Positions 47,901-60,053 of a stretch of 64,000 nucleotides of DNA are shown in pieces. Source of the DNA: Pyrenochaeta sp. MPI-SDFR-AT-0127 (Eukaryota > Ascomycota > Dothideomycetes > Pleosporales > Cucurbitariaceae). Both the position numbers and the translations under genes were made by a program. The stretch lies in NCBI GenBank assembly GCA_020747015.1, contig JAGTJM010000003.1, forward strand, positions 992,001-1,056,000, written 5' to 3'. Position 1 is the stretch's first letter, and every line of letters begins with the position of its first letter. The notes beneath the pieces were generated by a model, which was not told the DNA's origin, did not search any database, and was given only the letters and a program-made list of their open reading frames with translations.

Positions 47901-50900
47901 GTTCAATTTGTGGAACCTCTCATACCATCATGCGTGGGATATTCACAGGGAACTCACCGCTTCCACAGCTCAGCATTCCGACGAAATGCCGTAAAGGGAT
48001 GTTGAGGAGGCAAACTGCCCGAGGTAGCAGCGCAGTCGAGTGAGGTTGAAGTGGAACCATCTGGATATACTTGGCACCCCACGTTAGCTCCTCTTTCCGG
48101 CATCCATGTGTGCGATCGGAACAAAAATCCCACGCAGGTGATTTGGCTAGATCGGTTGAGGCTCTGGACTGAATCAAGTCGGATAATGGTCGGCAACGTG
48201 TGGCAAAAAACGCCCAACCTCAACTGCCGCCATGAAGGGTGCAATCGCCGCCAGCTCTGAAAAGTAACAGTTTCCGCAACCCCCACGGGTGCACAGGATC
48301 TGCGAACTACGATTGAGGCAAATTATTTCCGACACAATATCCACTTTGTGTTCCGTCTGTCGCCATCTACCGAGCTAAAATGGAGTTCAACGGCGCAAAT
48401 TGAAGCAGATCGGGGGTGTCCGCATATCCTACGACAGCACTCTTCTACCAGGAAAGTAGCTATCACACATGGGGATCCTCTTAATTCAAGCTGATGGCTT
48501 GACATAGTGATCCAGGCCGTACAATGATGACGATCGTATGATCAAAAAGCCTACTGTGTGCAGGTGCGATTCGGTCTTGCTCATGGCCTCGCAAGATCGG
48601 TCAAGCAGGCGGTGATATTTGGTTCCAAGTGGATGCGTGTGCCCCGCATGATGTGAATTGACCCCTCTTTTCTCATTTGTGGGCATGGACATTATTTCAG
48701 TGTCGTGTGTATTGGGTGGAATCACCATTTAAGACCCACTTATAACAAATCGAGCCCACAGTAAGAAAATCGCTTGAGTCTCAACACTTAGCTCTATCCA
48801 GTACTTCCTGAACGTACGATCCAAGATCAGTCCTGGGCTCAATGAAGAAAATAAGAGCTATTGGATTGCGGAGAGGATTGCCCCCTTGATGCTTGCATGG
48901 TTACAGCATGAACCCTTGTTCGAACATGGTTGGGACTTTCGAACAAATTGTCACATGGACCGAGACGGAGGCCAGGATTACCACGGCTTGTCTCACCCAC
49001 CACCTGCAAGATGAGCGGATGGCTTGAACCTTCTGTTCTCTTGGGCAGCAGCTATGGTGGTAGCACATTGTATTGCGTGCATATTCAGGGCCTCAATGCA
49101 TGAAAGGCAATACAATAACGGCAAACGATCGCAAGAGGGACTGGGCGTCATGCAAGTCAGAAGTCTTGCAGTGACGAGTTGAGGGTCAGTGTTCAAACAT
49201 AGTAAGAAAGCGGGGAACGCCTCTTTCGGATCGCCAATTTGTGGGGTAATAGCGTCTGTGGTGTTGGCATGCATGTTCGGTCCAGGTTCGGTTCTCGCTA
49301 CGTGCGAGGCTGTGTGCATCCTTCAAGCAAACAGCGTGCGCTAAACAGGTTCTGCAATTCGCAATGCACGAAGCCATGTAGCTATGTTTACCAGTACACG
49401 AGTACCGCATAAGGCTTGCAGCACCCGCATGTAAATTTTATGCCTCGTGCCACTGGGAGTCTGGAAGTGCGCAGCTCGATTAGGGTTGAGGTCGGCTTGG
49501 ATTGACATTCAGAAAATATCAGCCATAGAATAGCTCGAGTAGATCGTCAGTGTTTCGTAATAACGCAGTGGAGACACAATTGCAATAGTCAATTGTTGAG
49601 CGTCGTTCCCCTCTCGAAGCGAGGTGCCGCGGCAGTTGGCGTGGGGGAAAGGCGACAAAGATCCACCGAGGATCAGGTACCGTCAACGAGGCGGCTCAAG
49701 CATTTTCTCTCTCGTGTCTGAGCCTGACACTTGGAAACAAAAGCAATGTGAATACCACCCCTGCGGATCCCAAGGTTCGCTTCGAGGGCCGAAGGGCGTC
49801 TCCGGGATGTTCCTAGAGCGGATGGCTGATTGTTGGTTTGACCTGCTGCTTTTGCGTCTGCCCTCGACTGCAAGCCTTAGCTGACGCGCAACAGTCAGGC
49901 GGGCATGTACTAGAGTTGGGATTGGCACTTTCTCACCAGAGGGCAAGTAGCCGCCCAGTACGACTCGTGCAGAGGACAAGTGTCTAGTCACACGAAAGTC
50001 ACGACGACCTGAGGTTGGAAGAGCCTCCAGGCCTGGAGCTGAGCTATGGCCAGACAGCGCCACCAAAGAGTAATGGACGTGGGGGTCAAAGACGGAAACC
50101 GATTGGCGTCGTCATGCTGGTATCATTCGGTAATGATGAGGCATCCGTCTCGAATTTTTCGTTATTCTGCTCCCCAGGCGGCCGCCGTGCAGCAGTCGAA
50201 TATCGACGAGTGTAGATGCGCTGATGCTGCATGGTCTTGTGACGATCCTCTGCTACTCGATGTCTGCCACGTCTTGCATCATTGCTGAAGTCCCTTATTT
50301 CTCTGACCCGTTGCATTGCTCTCATGCAAGTCCCCAGTGCTCGCCGAGCGTCAACGCCTCAGCGACTGGGACCACGATGGGTGTCGGACTGGCCGGGGTC
50401 ACAGACCGAAATCAGATGATGTGAAGAGGCGGGCGCTGTGCCCCTCAATTCACGCCGGGCGTCCACACTCCCCCCACCCCCACACTAGGATCCCCCGAAC
50501 GGTACCCATCAACGCTCATTTGAGTCCGCCAACCCTTCACATGGTGCCAGGTGTGGCGACGATCGTCCTATCAGCGTCCAGCCTACCCTTCCAGAGATCG
50601 TCACAAGGCGTCCCCCCCTGGTCCTCCTCCGGCCAAGATCCGATACTCACAGCCTCCCATCCCCTGCCAGCTCGGTGCAACGTGAGCGAAAAAGCAAACG
50701 CCGCTTCAATCAGTAATGCCCGTCTCGTTTATTGGCCGCATACTGGCCTGCTAGCTCAGCGCAAACAGCTGTGCCTGACATCGGCTGCGTGCAGAACAGC
50801 GCCTTGAGCAGGATGCGGGAGTCACCGCCCCTTTGGTCGTCACCAAGATGCCTGCCCATTCCTCGCGGATGCACTTTTGCGAACCTTGCTTTGCCCGCCA

Positions 50901-51167
50901 TCCCTAGCACTCCTGGCGAAGCCGTCAGCTGAACCCCCACACCCATCAATGGTCTGTTGACCGTGGCTGCGCTTTTCCGGCGTTTGAATTATTTAAGTAC
51001 CTGTACTATCCTCGGGAGTCAACCAAACATCGACCATCCATTGACGTATTCGTTCCGTTCGTCGTTCCAGCGTTTCGCTTGTTCTTTGTCAAAAGTCTCC
51101 GCTTCTGTCTGCAAGCCTTTGTTAGTATAAAAGCAGAATAGACTGCCGCTCCATATCTCTTCCTATC
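44946..51167. other. Long gene-free stretch (6.2 kb)
   Basis: Read on both strands, I find only short overlapping open frames with no motifs, no tRNA-like B box, and no sequence recognised from the repeat islands. The final 50 bp contain TATAAAAG at 51126-51133, close to the aldolase start. The stretch may hold old decayed repeats or unannotated non-coding RNA; the sequence alone does not show either. Confidence 0.45.
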
Positions 51168-52253
51168 ATGTCACCACATCACGACGCACCTTCCCCGGCA
51201 AATAGCTTCACCCAAGGCTCTGGCTTCCATCAGGCTGTCCAATCCATCTACACCATGGATCACTACAACGATTTCGAAACAAGCTCCATTGAATCCGGCG
51301 ACGTGGGCATTCGACGATCGCTGGTACCAGGCATCTACGTCCCAACTGTAGCTTTCTTCGACCCAGCGTCAGACAATGTGGACGTTGAGACCATTGCCAA
51401 TCATGCTGTCCGCCTAGCAAAGGCTGGTGTCGCCGGCATCACGACTCAAGGATCCAATGGCGAGGCCGTTCATCTGTCCCACAAGGAGCGAAACCTAATT
51501 ACCAGTACTACCCGCAAAGCTCTGGACGATGCTGGTTTTGGTTACATGCCTGTAATTGTTGGTTGTGGTGTTCAGTCCACCCGTGAATGCATTGAGCTTT
51601 GCGAAGAAGCAGCCTCCGCTGGCGGAGACTACGCGCTCGTGCTTCCACCTGCGTATTATCAAGGCTTGTTTTCCAAGGATACTGTCAAGGACTTCTTCCG
51701 AGATGTAGCTACCGCTTCGCCTATTCCAATCCTTATTTACAACTATCCTGGTGCTGTCTCCGGCATGGATATTAATTCGGATACTATCATCGAACTGGCT
51801 CAGCATCCAAACATTGTTGGCTGCAAGCTGACTTGCGGCAACACTGGCAAGCTCAACCGCATTGCAGCTGCCACTCGAGCAGCCACGGTCTCTGATCCCG
51901 GATCTGGCTTCATGTGCATGGGTGGTTCTGTTGACTTCACGTTGCAAACACTCATTGGTGGTGGCTCCGGCATCATTGGTGGCATGGCTAATATTGCCCC
52001 CAAGACTTGCGTGAAGCTCGTTGAATTGTTTGAATCGGGTCACTTTGCGGAAGCCCGCAAGTTACAAGCTGTCGTTGCTCGCGGCGATTGGGCAGCGATC
52101 CAAGGTGGCATTATTGGCACCAAGGCTGGTCTCATGGCCCACTTCGGTTATGGAGGCTACGCTCGCAAGCCCCTACCCAGGCCAACCAAGGATGAAGTAA
52201 ACAGGTGGCGTGACGCATTCGAAGAGCTTGTCAAGGTCGAGAACTCGCTATGA
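51168..52253 (+). CDS. DapA-family aldolase (dihydrodipicolinate synthase-like)
   Basis: Single exon, 361 residues. After a 45-residue non-conserved N-terminus comes a (beta/alpha)8 barrel of the DHDPS/N-acetylneuraminate lyase superfamily: VPGIYVPTVAFFDP, the carboxylate-binding GSNGEAVHLSHKER, LPPAYYQG, the catalytic Tyr in ILIYNYPG, and the Schiff-base Lys in VGCKLTCGN. Fungi make lysine by the aminoadipate route, so this is not a lysine-pathway enzyme. Likely reactions are retro-aldol cleavage of a 2-keto-3-deoxy sugar acid (such as L-threo-3-deoxy-hexulosonate, as in the D-galacturonate pathway) or of 4-hydroxy-2-oxoglutarate, giving pyruvate or glyoxylate. There is no targeting peptide that I can see. 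A TATAAAAG lies 35-42 bp upstream of the ATG, too close for a long leader. Confidence 0.9.
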   Translation: MSPHHDAPSPANSFTQGSGFHQAVQSIYTMDHYNDFETSSIESGDVGIRRSLVPGIYVPTVAFFDPASDNVDVETIANHAVRLAKAGVAGITTQGSNGEAVHLSHKERNLITSTTRKALDDAGFGYMPVIVGCGVQSTRECIELCEEAASAGGDYALVLPPAYYQGLFSKDTVKDFFRDVATASPIPILIYNYPGAVSGMDINSDTIIELAQHPNIVGCKLTCGNTGKLNRIAAATRAATVSDPGSGFMCMGGSVDFTLQTLIGGGSGIIGGMANIAPKTCVKLVELFESGHFAEARKLQAVVARGDWAAIQGGIIGTKAGLMAHFGYGGYARKPLPRPTKDEVNRWRDAFEELVKVENSL

Positions 52254-54123
52254 GTTCCTGTACAGGATCAGTACGATTGTCAGCTTCGAAACGATGTCCT
52301 GAGACACATGCTTCACAGATAAGATGGCAACTTAGCCATCTCAGATGATGGATATGCCTATATCTCGACCCATCACTTTCGCATTTCCGTCGGCGTTGAG
52401 CGCGCGTGCATACTTTCAGTGGCGTTCCTTTGATTTGGGTATCTCGGTTCGCAAACAAGGCCTGTATCGACAGGCGTTATCTGTCACCATGGGTTCAGGA
52501 AAAGCAATTCCGGTACCTCTGTCTCATATCCTTGCACAATCCCTGACTTTTTCTCGTTGTACCTGTTTTGGGGTCGTTGAAGCCTCGCACCTCTTAATAC
52601 TCTTTTGCTTTTGCATAGCAATCGGTGGGCGGACTTTTGATTTTGCGTTGCTCCTTCTCTGATGGAAGGCAGTCCTAAAGGAGACCAGTGTGTTAAAATT
52701 CCGTTCGGATGTAGCCTATTCGACCCCTTCAATAAAAGTATTGAATCTGGTCAAGAATTTCATGCAGTTTATACAAGGTCTTCCAATATAATTATCAACG
52801 TGGATTTCTCGTCGTACCAATTCAGTGTGACTTCGAATTATTGGAGAGAAGCCAAAGCATAAATGAGATTGGTGGTGTGGTCTTCTTTGTTTTCCATGCC
52901 GGGTGATCCTTTGACTGCACCCTAAATTTCAAATCGCGAGAGCTAGGACCTGGTGAGGACGGCATTGTCGCTCACGCTGATACATTAGGAGATTTTTCAG
53001 ACGTGTCAGCATGATGATATTCCTTCCGTGTCCACAAAAACAAATCTGAAGCCGTTGTGCCGGCTCATGCAGTGTTCCGCTTCTCGGGCTTACCTCGTGC
53101 ATATCCCTTGGTGATCCTTAAACCATTGAACGAGAAATGGCTTCAAAGCCATTTGGCTCTGGAATAAGATTTCAGAGAGACAACAAGGAGATCCGCATCT
53201 GGGCGATTTTGAACCATGCACCTTTGATTTGGGTTCGCTAGTCGACCACTGAGTGCCCCAAGGTAAGTTCATTTGCAAGATTGATAATCGGTGATTCCTG
53301 TACGCCCCTATCCTTTTCCGGCGATTCAGTTGCGTCGTCATTGCCCTTCACCGCCTGAATAGCCCCCCGGCTGATTTCTCCGACATCGAGAGCATCCCAC
53401 TCGGGGCTGCCACGTTATCGAAGTCTCACAGAGGGGTACATAAGCCAATCGGAGGATAAGAGTGAGAACTTGGTCTCTCTTTGCTTTTCCAGGTTTTAAG
53501 CAGCTCGGGAGGTCCTCGACAGAAAGAGAGTTATCCTTGATCAGCCAGTCTTTTATCAGCTGATCTTGGATACCCTAAATATTTTCAGTGACGCATCGTG
53601 AGCGCTCTAAGCAAGGCTACCAGCGAAGATTAGGTCAGAGTCGTTGGCGTTTCAGGCAATCAGCATTTGTAACCTCCGTCAATGACTTTGGCTATCCCAC
53701 GCTTGGCCTTTAGATCTGGACGCCAGCGCAGTCCTTGAAAATCCTCAGCTGCTCAATGGTAAGCTTCGAAACATCTTTCAGCTCAGCCCACGTTCCGGCT
53801 TGCCGTTCCCCATCTGAGCAATATGCAGACACTCACCGGCCCGTGGCGCTTAGGCAAACATGGCAAAAAGCAAAGAAAGGCAAGAATCAGGTGTGATGTA
53901 GCGAAAACTAAATGCGTGAGGTGAAGGCAAATACAATTGACCGTGAACAAGGCAAGAGCGGTCATGGACCTGACACGCTTTCCTCAATCGGGACTAGCCA
54001 TCCTTTTTACCAGGCTACAGTCTGCAGACTTCCAGTAGTATTGGCTATGCTATCTTGTGTTTGCAGGTGTGATGTGAGAATTATTGGTATTCGCAATTAT
54101 AAATTACGCTAATTTTACATTGT
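52254..54123. other. Intergenic
   Basis: A 1.9-kb stretch between the aldolase gene and the convergent minus-strand LVIVD gene. No gene, RNA or repeat recognised. Confidence 0.5.
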
Positions 54124-55755
54124 TTACCTGCCTTTGCCCTTGGAAGGCCCGCCAAACCCTGGGCCGCGGCCTGCTCCACGTCCTTTGGCAAGCTTGACAG
54201 TAAACGCACCACGCTCGATGGTGTTGACTAGGATGTAGCCTGAGGGGAACAAGAAGTGGGACCATGTTCCAACGAACTGGACAATGCCACCCACCGAATC
54301 ATCTTCAGGGTAAATATCGAAGAAACCTTCAACAGAAACGCGGCTTCCCGTGGGGTCCTTGCTGACAGAGCGAACGTCGTGGACCCAAATACCAGCGCCG
54401 TAGTTGCTCTGGTAGGCCAGTCCGTCGACAATGTAAAGATTATGATCAATAGCCTTGTGATCGGTGGCAAAGAAGGTACCTGTTGCCTTGGGGTTGCGCA
54501 GGTCGGTAAGGTCAATGATGTGGGTTACTGGGCGGCCGGATGCTGCCGGTCCAACCTTGTTCTGCTCATCGAGCTCATCGTTCAGGAGAACGTATTGGTG
54601 CCAGTTGCGCTCAGTCCACCATCCTTGATGGCAGTAGGTGGCTCCAGGGTACGAGAGGCGGGAGAGCACCTCAGAAGCAGGGTTGCCATCCTTCTTGGTA
54701 GAATCGTAGACTGTTATGGTGTCCTCGTTGTATCCAATGCAGATGTTACGGCCACGGAACCTTCGGTCTGGGCCATTGTACGTAACACACTGAGCATCGT
54801 GGACGTAGCCATCCTGGCTAGCACAGCCGGGTGAGGTTGGCTTAGTGGGATCAGCCAGATCGATGTACTGGAGACCAGCTTGGCAGGTCTGGTTGCGTGG
54901 CTGAGCGCCAACTGCAAGAATGTACTCGTTGTCCCAATCAACAACGACGTTGTGAGTACGACCAACGGGCAACTCGCTCCACAGACCGACCAAATCTGTC
55001 TTTGGGTCGAATGTCTTTGGGTTCTTTGGGTCAACATCCAGAAGCTTCTTCATATCGAAAACTACATCGTTGTAAGTATTGGTAGGGCTCAAGGTCGTTC
55101 AAGTGCACTTACTCTGAACATTATGGCCGACGGCCTCGCTCCCAATAATAACCCAGTCCTTCAGGACACGAATCTCGCGCCATCGTGAGCCTTCGCTCTG
55201 TGCTGGTAGACGACCCAGGTATTGGATCTGGCCGTTGCGAAGGATCTCCACAAAAGCAGCACCAGAAAACTGACCGACAATGCCGAATTCACGACCATTG
55301 CGTGCCGTCCAACCCCAACTTGAAGAGCCACGACCTTCAGGACCGCCCATGTCCGCGTGGTTAATGAAATCATAAAGATCCATCTGCTACTCGTTAGGTT
55401 GATATTCCACGATAGGTCTTTATATTTGCTTACATTGTTGCAACGGAAAGTCTGATTAGCATTGCCAGCCTCAACGACAGCAAGACCATCCTTGCACCGA
55501 ACACGGTCACCCTTTCCACCCTTCCATGACTTCCACTGAGCCGGGTCTTGTTTGCCCTCCGCTACGTCGTGTTCCCATTGGTCCTGGAGACAGTTAGTGG
55601 TCTAGTGACATGTATTCACAGTGAAAACCAATGTTTCATACATTCTTCAATTTCATCAACTTCTGATGCACTGCGCCAGAGGCATACTCTGAGGAAGAGT
55701 AGAAAGCCGCATTGACCGCAACAGGAAGCGCTATGGCTGCCAGAGAGAACTTCAT
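54124..55755 (-). CDS. Secreted LVIVD-repeat (beta-propeller-like) protein
   Basis: Four exons on the minus strand: 55642-55755, 55434-55583, 55113-55383 and 54124-55061, together 490 residues. Introns start GTATGA, GTAAGC and GTAAGT; the last splits a codon (A|TT), giving GHNVQIFDMKKLLDVD. A signal peptide is clear (MKFSLAAIALPVAVNA). The body has repeated blades of LVIVD type: GRNICIGYNEDTITVYD, HIIDLTDLRNPKATGTFF, GIWVHDVRSVSKDP, plus WGWTARNGREFGIVGQF in exon 3. These resemble the choice-of-anchor B family of secreted propeller-like proteins of unknown activity. The C-terminus is a Gly/Lys/Arg-rich tail. A TATATATAA element lies about 70 bp upstream, suggesting regulated expression. No catalytic residues are recognised. 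Confidence 0.88.
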
Positions 55756-57767
55756 CTTGGCGAGTCGATGCAAGGGAGTACGATTGAGCAGGAATGAGCA
55801 GGTTGCCTTATGGCTTACTGGGGGTATATATAAGGGCAGTTGCCACAGCACAACATCTGCTCTCCGGCCACAACATATCCGTACAGCATCTCGAAAAGCA
55901 CGTTACCGTCTTGGAAGCAATCATATATTCTAGGCGTTGATTGGCGTTTATGCTCGTTGCGGAAGGTCAACTCTGTTGGCGTGCTAACTCCTTGAGGAAG
56001 GTGGACACCCCGCCTCCTGGATGGTTCACGCTCGCCAAGTTACGACATTCACTTTATGATTTCGCGCCGGTATGAGAGCCCCAAACAAGCTGGACGGAGG
56101 CGATAGCAGGCTGGCAAGGATGAAAGACGTCACTACCCAGGGCCACTAGAGTATCCCCAAGCACACTTTGGTTGCTCGGCATGCGGGGCAATATGGGTCT
56201 GTCTGAAAATAGCGCTGAATGGGCGACCATTGAAAGAGATAACGAGCAAGGGGCGCACAACCTGGGTCGTGGAACCTGCTACCGCCTTCCTGGTGCGGCT
56301 CAAGCTTGAGAGTAGGGTCTATCGACAGGCTGCAACGCATACAAGATAGGCGCTGAGCCGACGCACACCGAGCCTACTCTATGACCTTGCGCCGGCACGA
56401 AAGCAATTCGTTCTATTGATTCGGTCGACAGGAGCCATGGCCTTCGTCGCGTATGTTTCTGGGACCAAACGGTACGAATGCTTATCCAGAAATTTGGAGA
56501 CTGCGCGCCAAGTGTACAGCATTTTCGTAGGGGACACAATAACGTGCTTTGGACGAACCAACTGGTGATCAAAGCTATGCAAGGGGGCATGTTCTGTTTC
56601 CCTGCGTCGCTCAGTCAACCACAGCGATGAGTTTTTTGGGACACGATGACAAGTCGCTAGGCACGACATATGTGTTGTGACGCGTAAAGTCGAGACTGGA
56701 CCTATATCGAAAGGTAAAAGATAGTGGCAAGAGGTCTGGACTGAATTGATCCTGGGTAAGAACGATCGGTGACAGGCACCAGGTTGCTGGTTCAAAGCGC
56801 TTCGGGAAACGGGCCTTTGCATTCTCGGTTCAAGCCTGTACCACCAAGCATTGCCTGCTCAAGACCAGTTAATCTGAAACCTATCTTCGCCACTCCCACG
56901 AAGGAGATTCTGGAATGGTAATCCCTTTTCGTAACCAATATGTTGCTAATTTACCTGTCCCCAGGTATTCAAGGCGTCGTACCAACCCTTTGGTCGGTAT
57001 TGAAGAGGAGGAGGTTTTCTGGCACGAAAGATACCGTTGATTCTCTACTACAGCTTGTGTCTCTGTAGATATCAATTTTGCGTTCGCATAGTTTGGCTCA
57101 ATACCCCAGCTTCGGCACACTGTTTTTTTTTAACTACTCCAGCGATTGAACCCAATGATTAGATACCATCATAGAAATCGATGAGAGACGATGCCTCTTG
57201 TGCCTCGTTGTGGCAAATCGGTTAATATGAAGAAACCAACTAATAGACCTATTTTCCCTCAACTTTTCTTCCCCAATTACATACAGCTCATTTTCTTCAA
57301 ACTTGTCTTTAGAGTCTTCGTCCATCAGACCAGAACTTATAACTTATTCATAAATACCTCACATGAGCACGTATAAGATTGCGAGATCATCAAATACACT
57401 CAGTTTATCTACCTACAAGGACTCGAAAGGATGGACGTACACAATCTATCGAGTCTCTAAAGGGTATACTTAAAAGCTCCACTAGCTAGCTTGATGCCCC
57501 TCAAGCAAATTCGCGTAGATATCTAATAAGATATACTCACAGAAGTAACAGACTCTTATCGCAAGAACAGTTTTGCAGCTCTGACCTTCTCCAAACCCCC
57601 ACAGTCATAATATGGCCGTTGCCGCTTAGCTTACTCGATGGCAGATGTGGGTGCTATCAAAAGTTTGAAATTTGTAGTAGTCGTAGGTCTTCAATTGCTG
57701 TCGTACCAATGTTCTGGCCCAAATCGTCATACTAACCTTCCACAAGCCCGGTTTGTCACTTGAACTG
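55756..57767. other. Intergenic: promoter of the LVIVD gene and unassigned sequence
   Basis: The first 100 bp hold the TATA box of the LVIVD gene. The remaining 1.9 kb shows no gene, RNA or repeat that I recognise. Confidence 0.5.
55825..55833 (-). promoter_or_regulatory. TATA box of the LVIVD gene
   Basis: TATATATAA (plus strand) lies 70-78 bp upstream of the minus-strand ATG at 55755, a standard TATA position. Confidence 0.5.
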
Positions 57768-59336
57768 CTAGTCATCGCGGAAATTAGAGAGTCCTGCAAA
57801 CCAGTACCTCTCAAATAGATCGTCTGCATCATCATATGCAATGTAATCATCGTCCAACTCATCGCCCAGGTCGACATTGTATTCGGCAGATTCCATCCAT
57901 CGTATTGTAGCCAGCAGGAACTCCAGCTCTGGCCCAGTTTTGCGATACCAGGAGGGACGGACGTCAATTCCAGCTCTTGTCAAGTCGTGTAGCAGTCTGG
58001 ACAGGCGACATTGTCGGAAAGGGAAGTCCCTCTCGAAACTCAAACCGAGGACCTTGTTTGAACCGGAACCCAGAACATGATGGATAGACCATATTATCGA
58101 TGTGCAGAGTGGGGCAACAGTGTCTTTTGGTGAGAGTTTGGTTTTGAACTCACTCAGATGCGATGGGAGATACACAGCAAGATTGTCCTCCCCGGCATCC
58201 AAATCTAGGATCGCGTCTATTGGAGCCTTGAGCGATTGAAGTTTAGGAAAGTCTTTGAATGATCCTAGTTTCCCAATGTCTCGGCCTTGAGGGTAGACTA
58301 TCTTTATGAGTTCTTGGTCGGAGAAATCTTCGAGCGAAATGAATTGCAGCGACTGCTTTTGCGTCCTCAAAGCATCTCCCACTACGTTCCAAGTGTGATA
58401 TGCCCAGTATGTTTTTGGCTTGTCTATTGGGCCCAGAGGCTCCCAGTTGCGCGTGGAGTATTGATAGTCGAGTTTCTTTAGACCTCTCATGATCAAAAGT
58501 ACCTGGGCCAGTGCTGGACTATTTATGAAGCAGTCCAAAAGATGCAGTTCCTTCAAATTGCAGCTCGATTGTGGGATAGTCCAATTTTCCAGTGGAAACG
58601 GTTGGTAGGCTCCGTGTAATGTCAATTTTAACAGTGATGGAATCCGAAACACGGGTAAGAGGTCTTGAACTGAAACATATGCTGAGTAGATGGCCAAGTG
58701 CTTGAGAAATGCGAATTCATTTCGAGAACCTGGCACAGCATTGTTGATGATGCTCAGCCAGTCAGTTGGCTTAGGAGTACGGCAAGGTGAACTGTATTTT
58801 GGATTGCTCCACTCCACGATCCGAAGTTCTCGCACGTTTTTGATATTTTCGAGCGCAGGTTTACCGACATGCCCTGGTATACTGATGCTGGTTGTACGTT
58901 GGCCTGAATGTATGCGTTGCCAAGCATACCTTCGACAGTCGAAGGTGAATTTCTTAACATTCTTCGCTAACATGGCATTCTCTGCATTTGAATGCATTTT
59001 GGAATAGTATGACTCGATCGCCCGTACTTCTTCGTACAGAAATCCTTGCACAATTCGCATGCAGCGTCTGTCGACAAGAGCAACTTGAGATAGTACACCT
59101 TTGCAGCCATATAACTCTTGAATGATTTGAAGCAGAAGTTCTTCTGCCAGACTCCCGAGACTCGCTTGAGAGTTCTTTGGCACAACAGGAATTTCTGGAT
59201 CGCCAATGACATCTTTAGGTGATACAACTGTGCTGACCGTGACAGGATACGAGACATTTTGCAGACGCCTCAATGGACTGCTGGCAAACGAGATTGGAGC
59301 CTTGCGCTTCTGTGGCCTAGGAGTATTGGCGATCAT
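57768..59336 (-). CDS. F-box protein
   Basis: Single exon, 522 residues. The N-terminal 55 residues are basic and Ser/Pro-rich. An F-box follows at about 60-104: LGSLAEELLLQIIQELYG, then QVALVDRRCMRIVQGFLYEEV, with the usual LP/AEEL-I pattern and leucine spacing. Behind it are irregular leucine-rich stretches (LLKLTLHGAYQPF, CNLKELHLLDCFIN) as in fungal F-box/LRR-like proteins. The C-terminus is acidic (DLGDELDDDYIAYDDADDLF). Through the F-box it should bind Skp1 and serve as substrate receptor of an SCF ubiquitin ligase; the substrate cannot be told. Such genes form large, fast-evolving families in Dothideomycetes. Confidence 0.82.
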   Translation of the reverse strand: MIANTPRPQKRKAPISFASSPLRRLQNVSYPVTVSTVVSPKDVIGDPEIPVVPKNSQASLGSLAEELLLQIIQELYGCKGVLSQVALVDRRCMRIVQGFLYEEVRAIESYYSKMHSNAENAMLAKNVKKFTFDCRRYAWQRIHSGQRTTSISIPGHVGKPALENIKNVRELRIVEWSNPKYSSPCRTPKPTDWLSIINNAVPGSRNEFAFLKHLAIYSAYVSVQDLLPVFRIPSLLKLTLHGAYQPFPLENWTIPQSSCNLKELHLLDCFINSPALAQVLLIMRGLKKLDYQYSTRNWEPLGPIDKPKTYWAYHTWNVVGDALRTQKQSLQFISLEDFSDQELIKIVYPQGRDIGKLGSFKDFPKLQSLKAPIDAILDLDAGEDNLAVYLPSHLSEFKTKLSPKDTVAPLCTSIIWSIHHVLGSGSNKVLGLSFERDFPFRQCRLSRLLHDLTRAGIDVRPSWYRKTGPELEFLLATIRWMESAEYNVDLGDELDDDYIAYDDADDLFERYWFAGLSNFRDD

Positions 59337-60053
59337 TTTGGTCGAGGCGTGTGATAAAGTAAAATGTTAAACTAGGAGGTTGAAGCGAGCTGTAATCAAG
59401 TGTATACGATGCAAGACCATAAAAGAGCTGGGCGAGGTAGAACAATATTCGCACGGGCTTCCATGATTCACACGCTTCGTCGCGCGCGTTCATCTTCACA
59501 GTGAACGTGCACAGCCAATAAAGCGCAGGGGCCCGTGAAGAGTGAAGAGTGACGTTCACATCACAGCCTAACGAGTGTTTGCTATTAGTACTTGTGTTCA
59601 CACGAGCAAATCGTTGCAAAAAATCAGAACCTTACCACTCGCTGCACATGTATGATATCGATTAACCCTCAAGCAATATGAAGAAAAGGTTGCCTTCTCT
59701 CCAAAGTCACCATAGTGGCACCGCTTTGGACAAGCTTCACAAACAAGCTATACCTTTGATAACAGAGTGCCAAAGTCTGTCCAACGTTTTTGTAAACCAA
59801 ACCTCCACAATCAACAAGAATGATAGAGTTGAGAGGCACACAGTAGACGACAAAACAACTTGCAATTTAACCATTTGCTCGAGCGGTAGCGCTAAAACGC
59901 CAGCCAGTGTGGTGAGGTATCATAGACCAAAGAGCCGAAAGCAAAACCCGTAGACATCCATATGTACCATCCAATCCCAATTGCGCACTACATCTCTCCA
60001 AATCCATGAATGGTTTTTTTATCAATTTACAGCCCAAAAGGTAAGTTGTACGC
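59337..60053. other. Intergenic
   Basis: A 0.7-kb stretch between the F-box promoter and the 3' end of the LMBD1-type gene. No feature recognised. Confidence 0.5.

Noticed and set aside
51126..51133. TATAAAAG as the TATA box of the aldolase gene
   Set aside because: It lies only about 35-42 bp before the ATG, leaving almost no leader, so I mention it but do not list it as a promoter.
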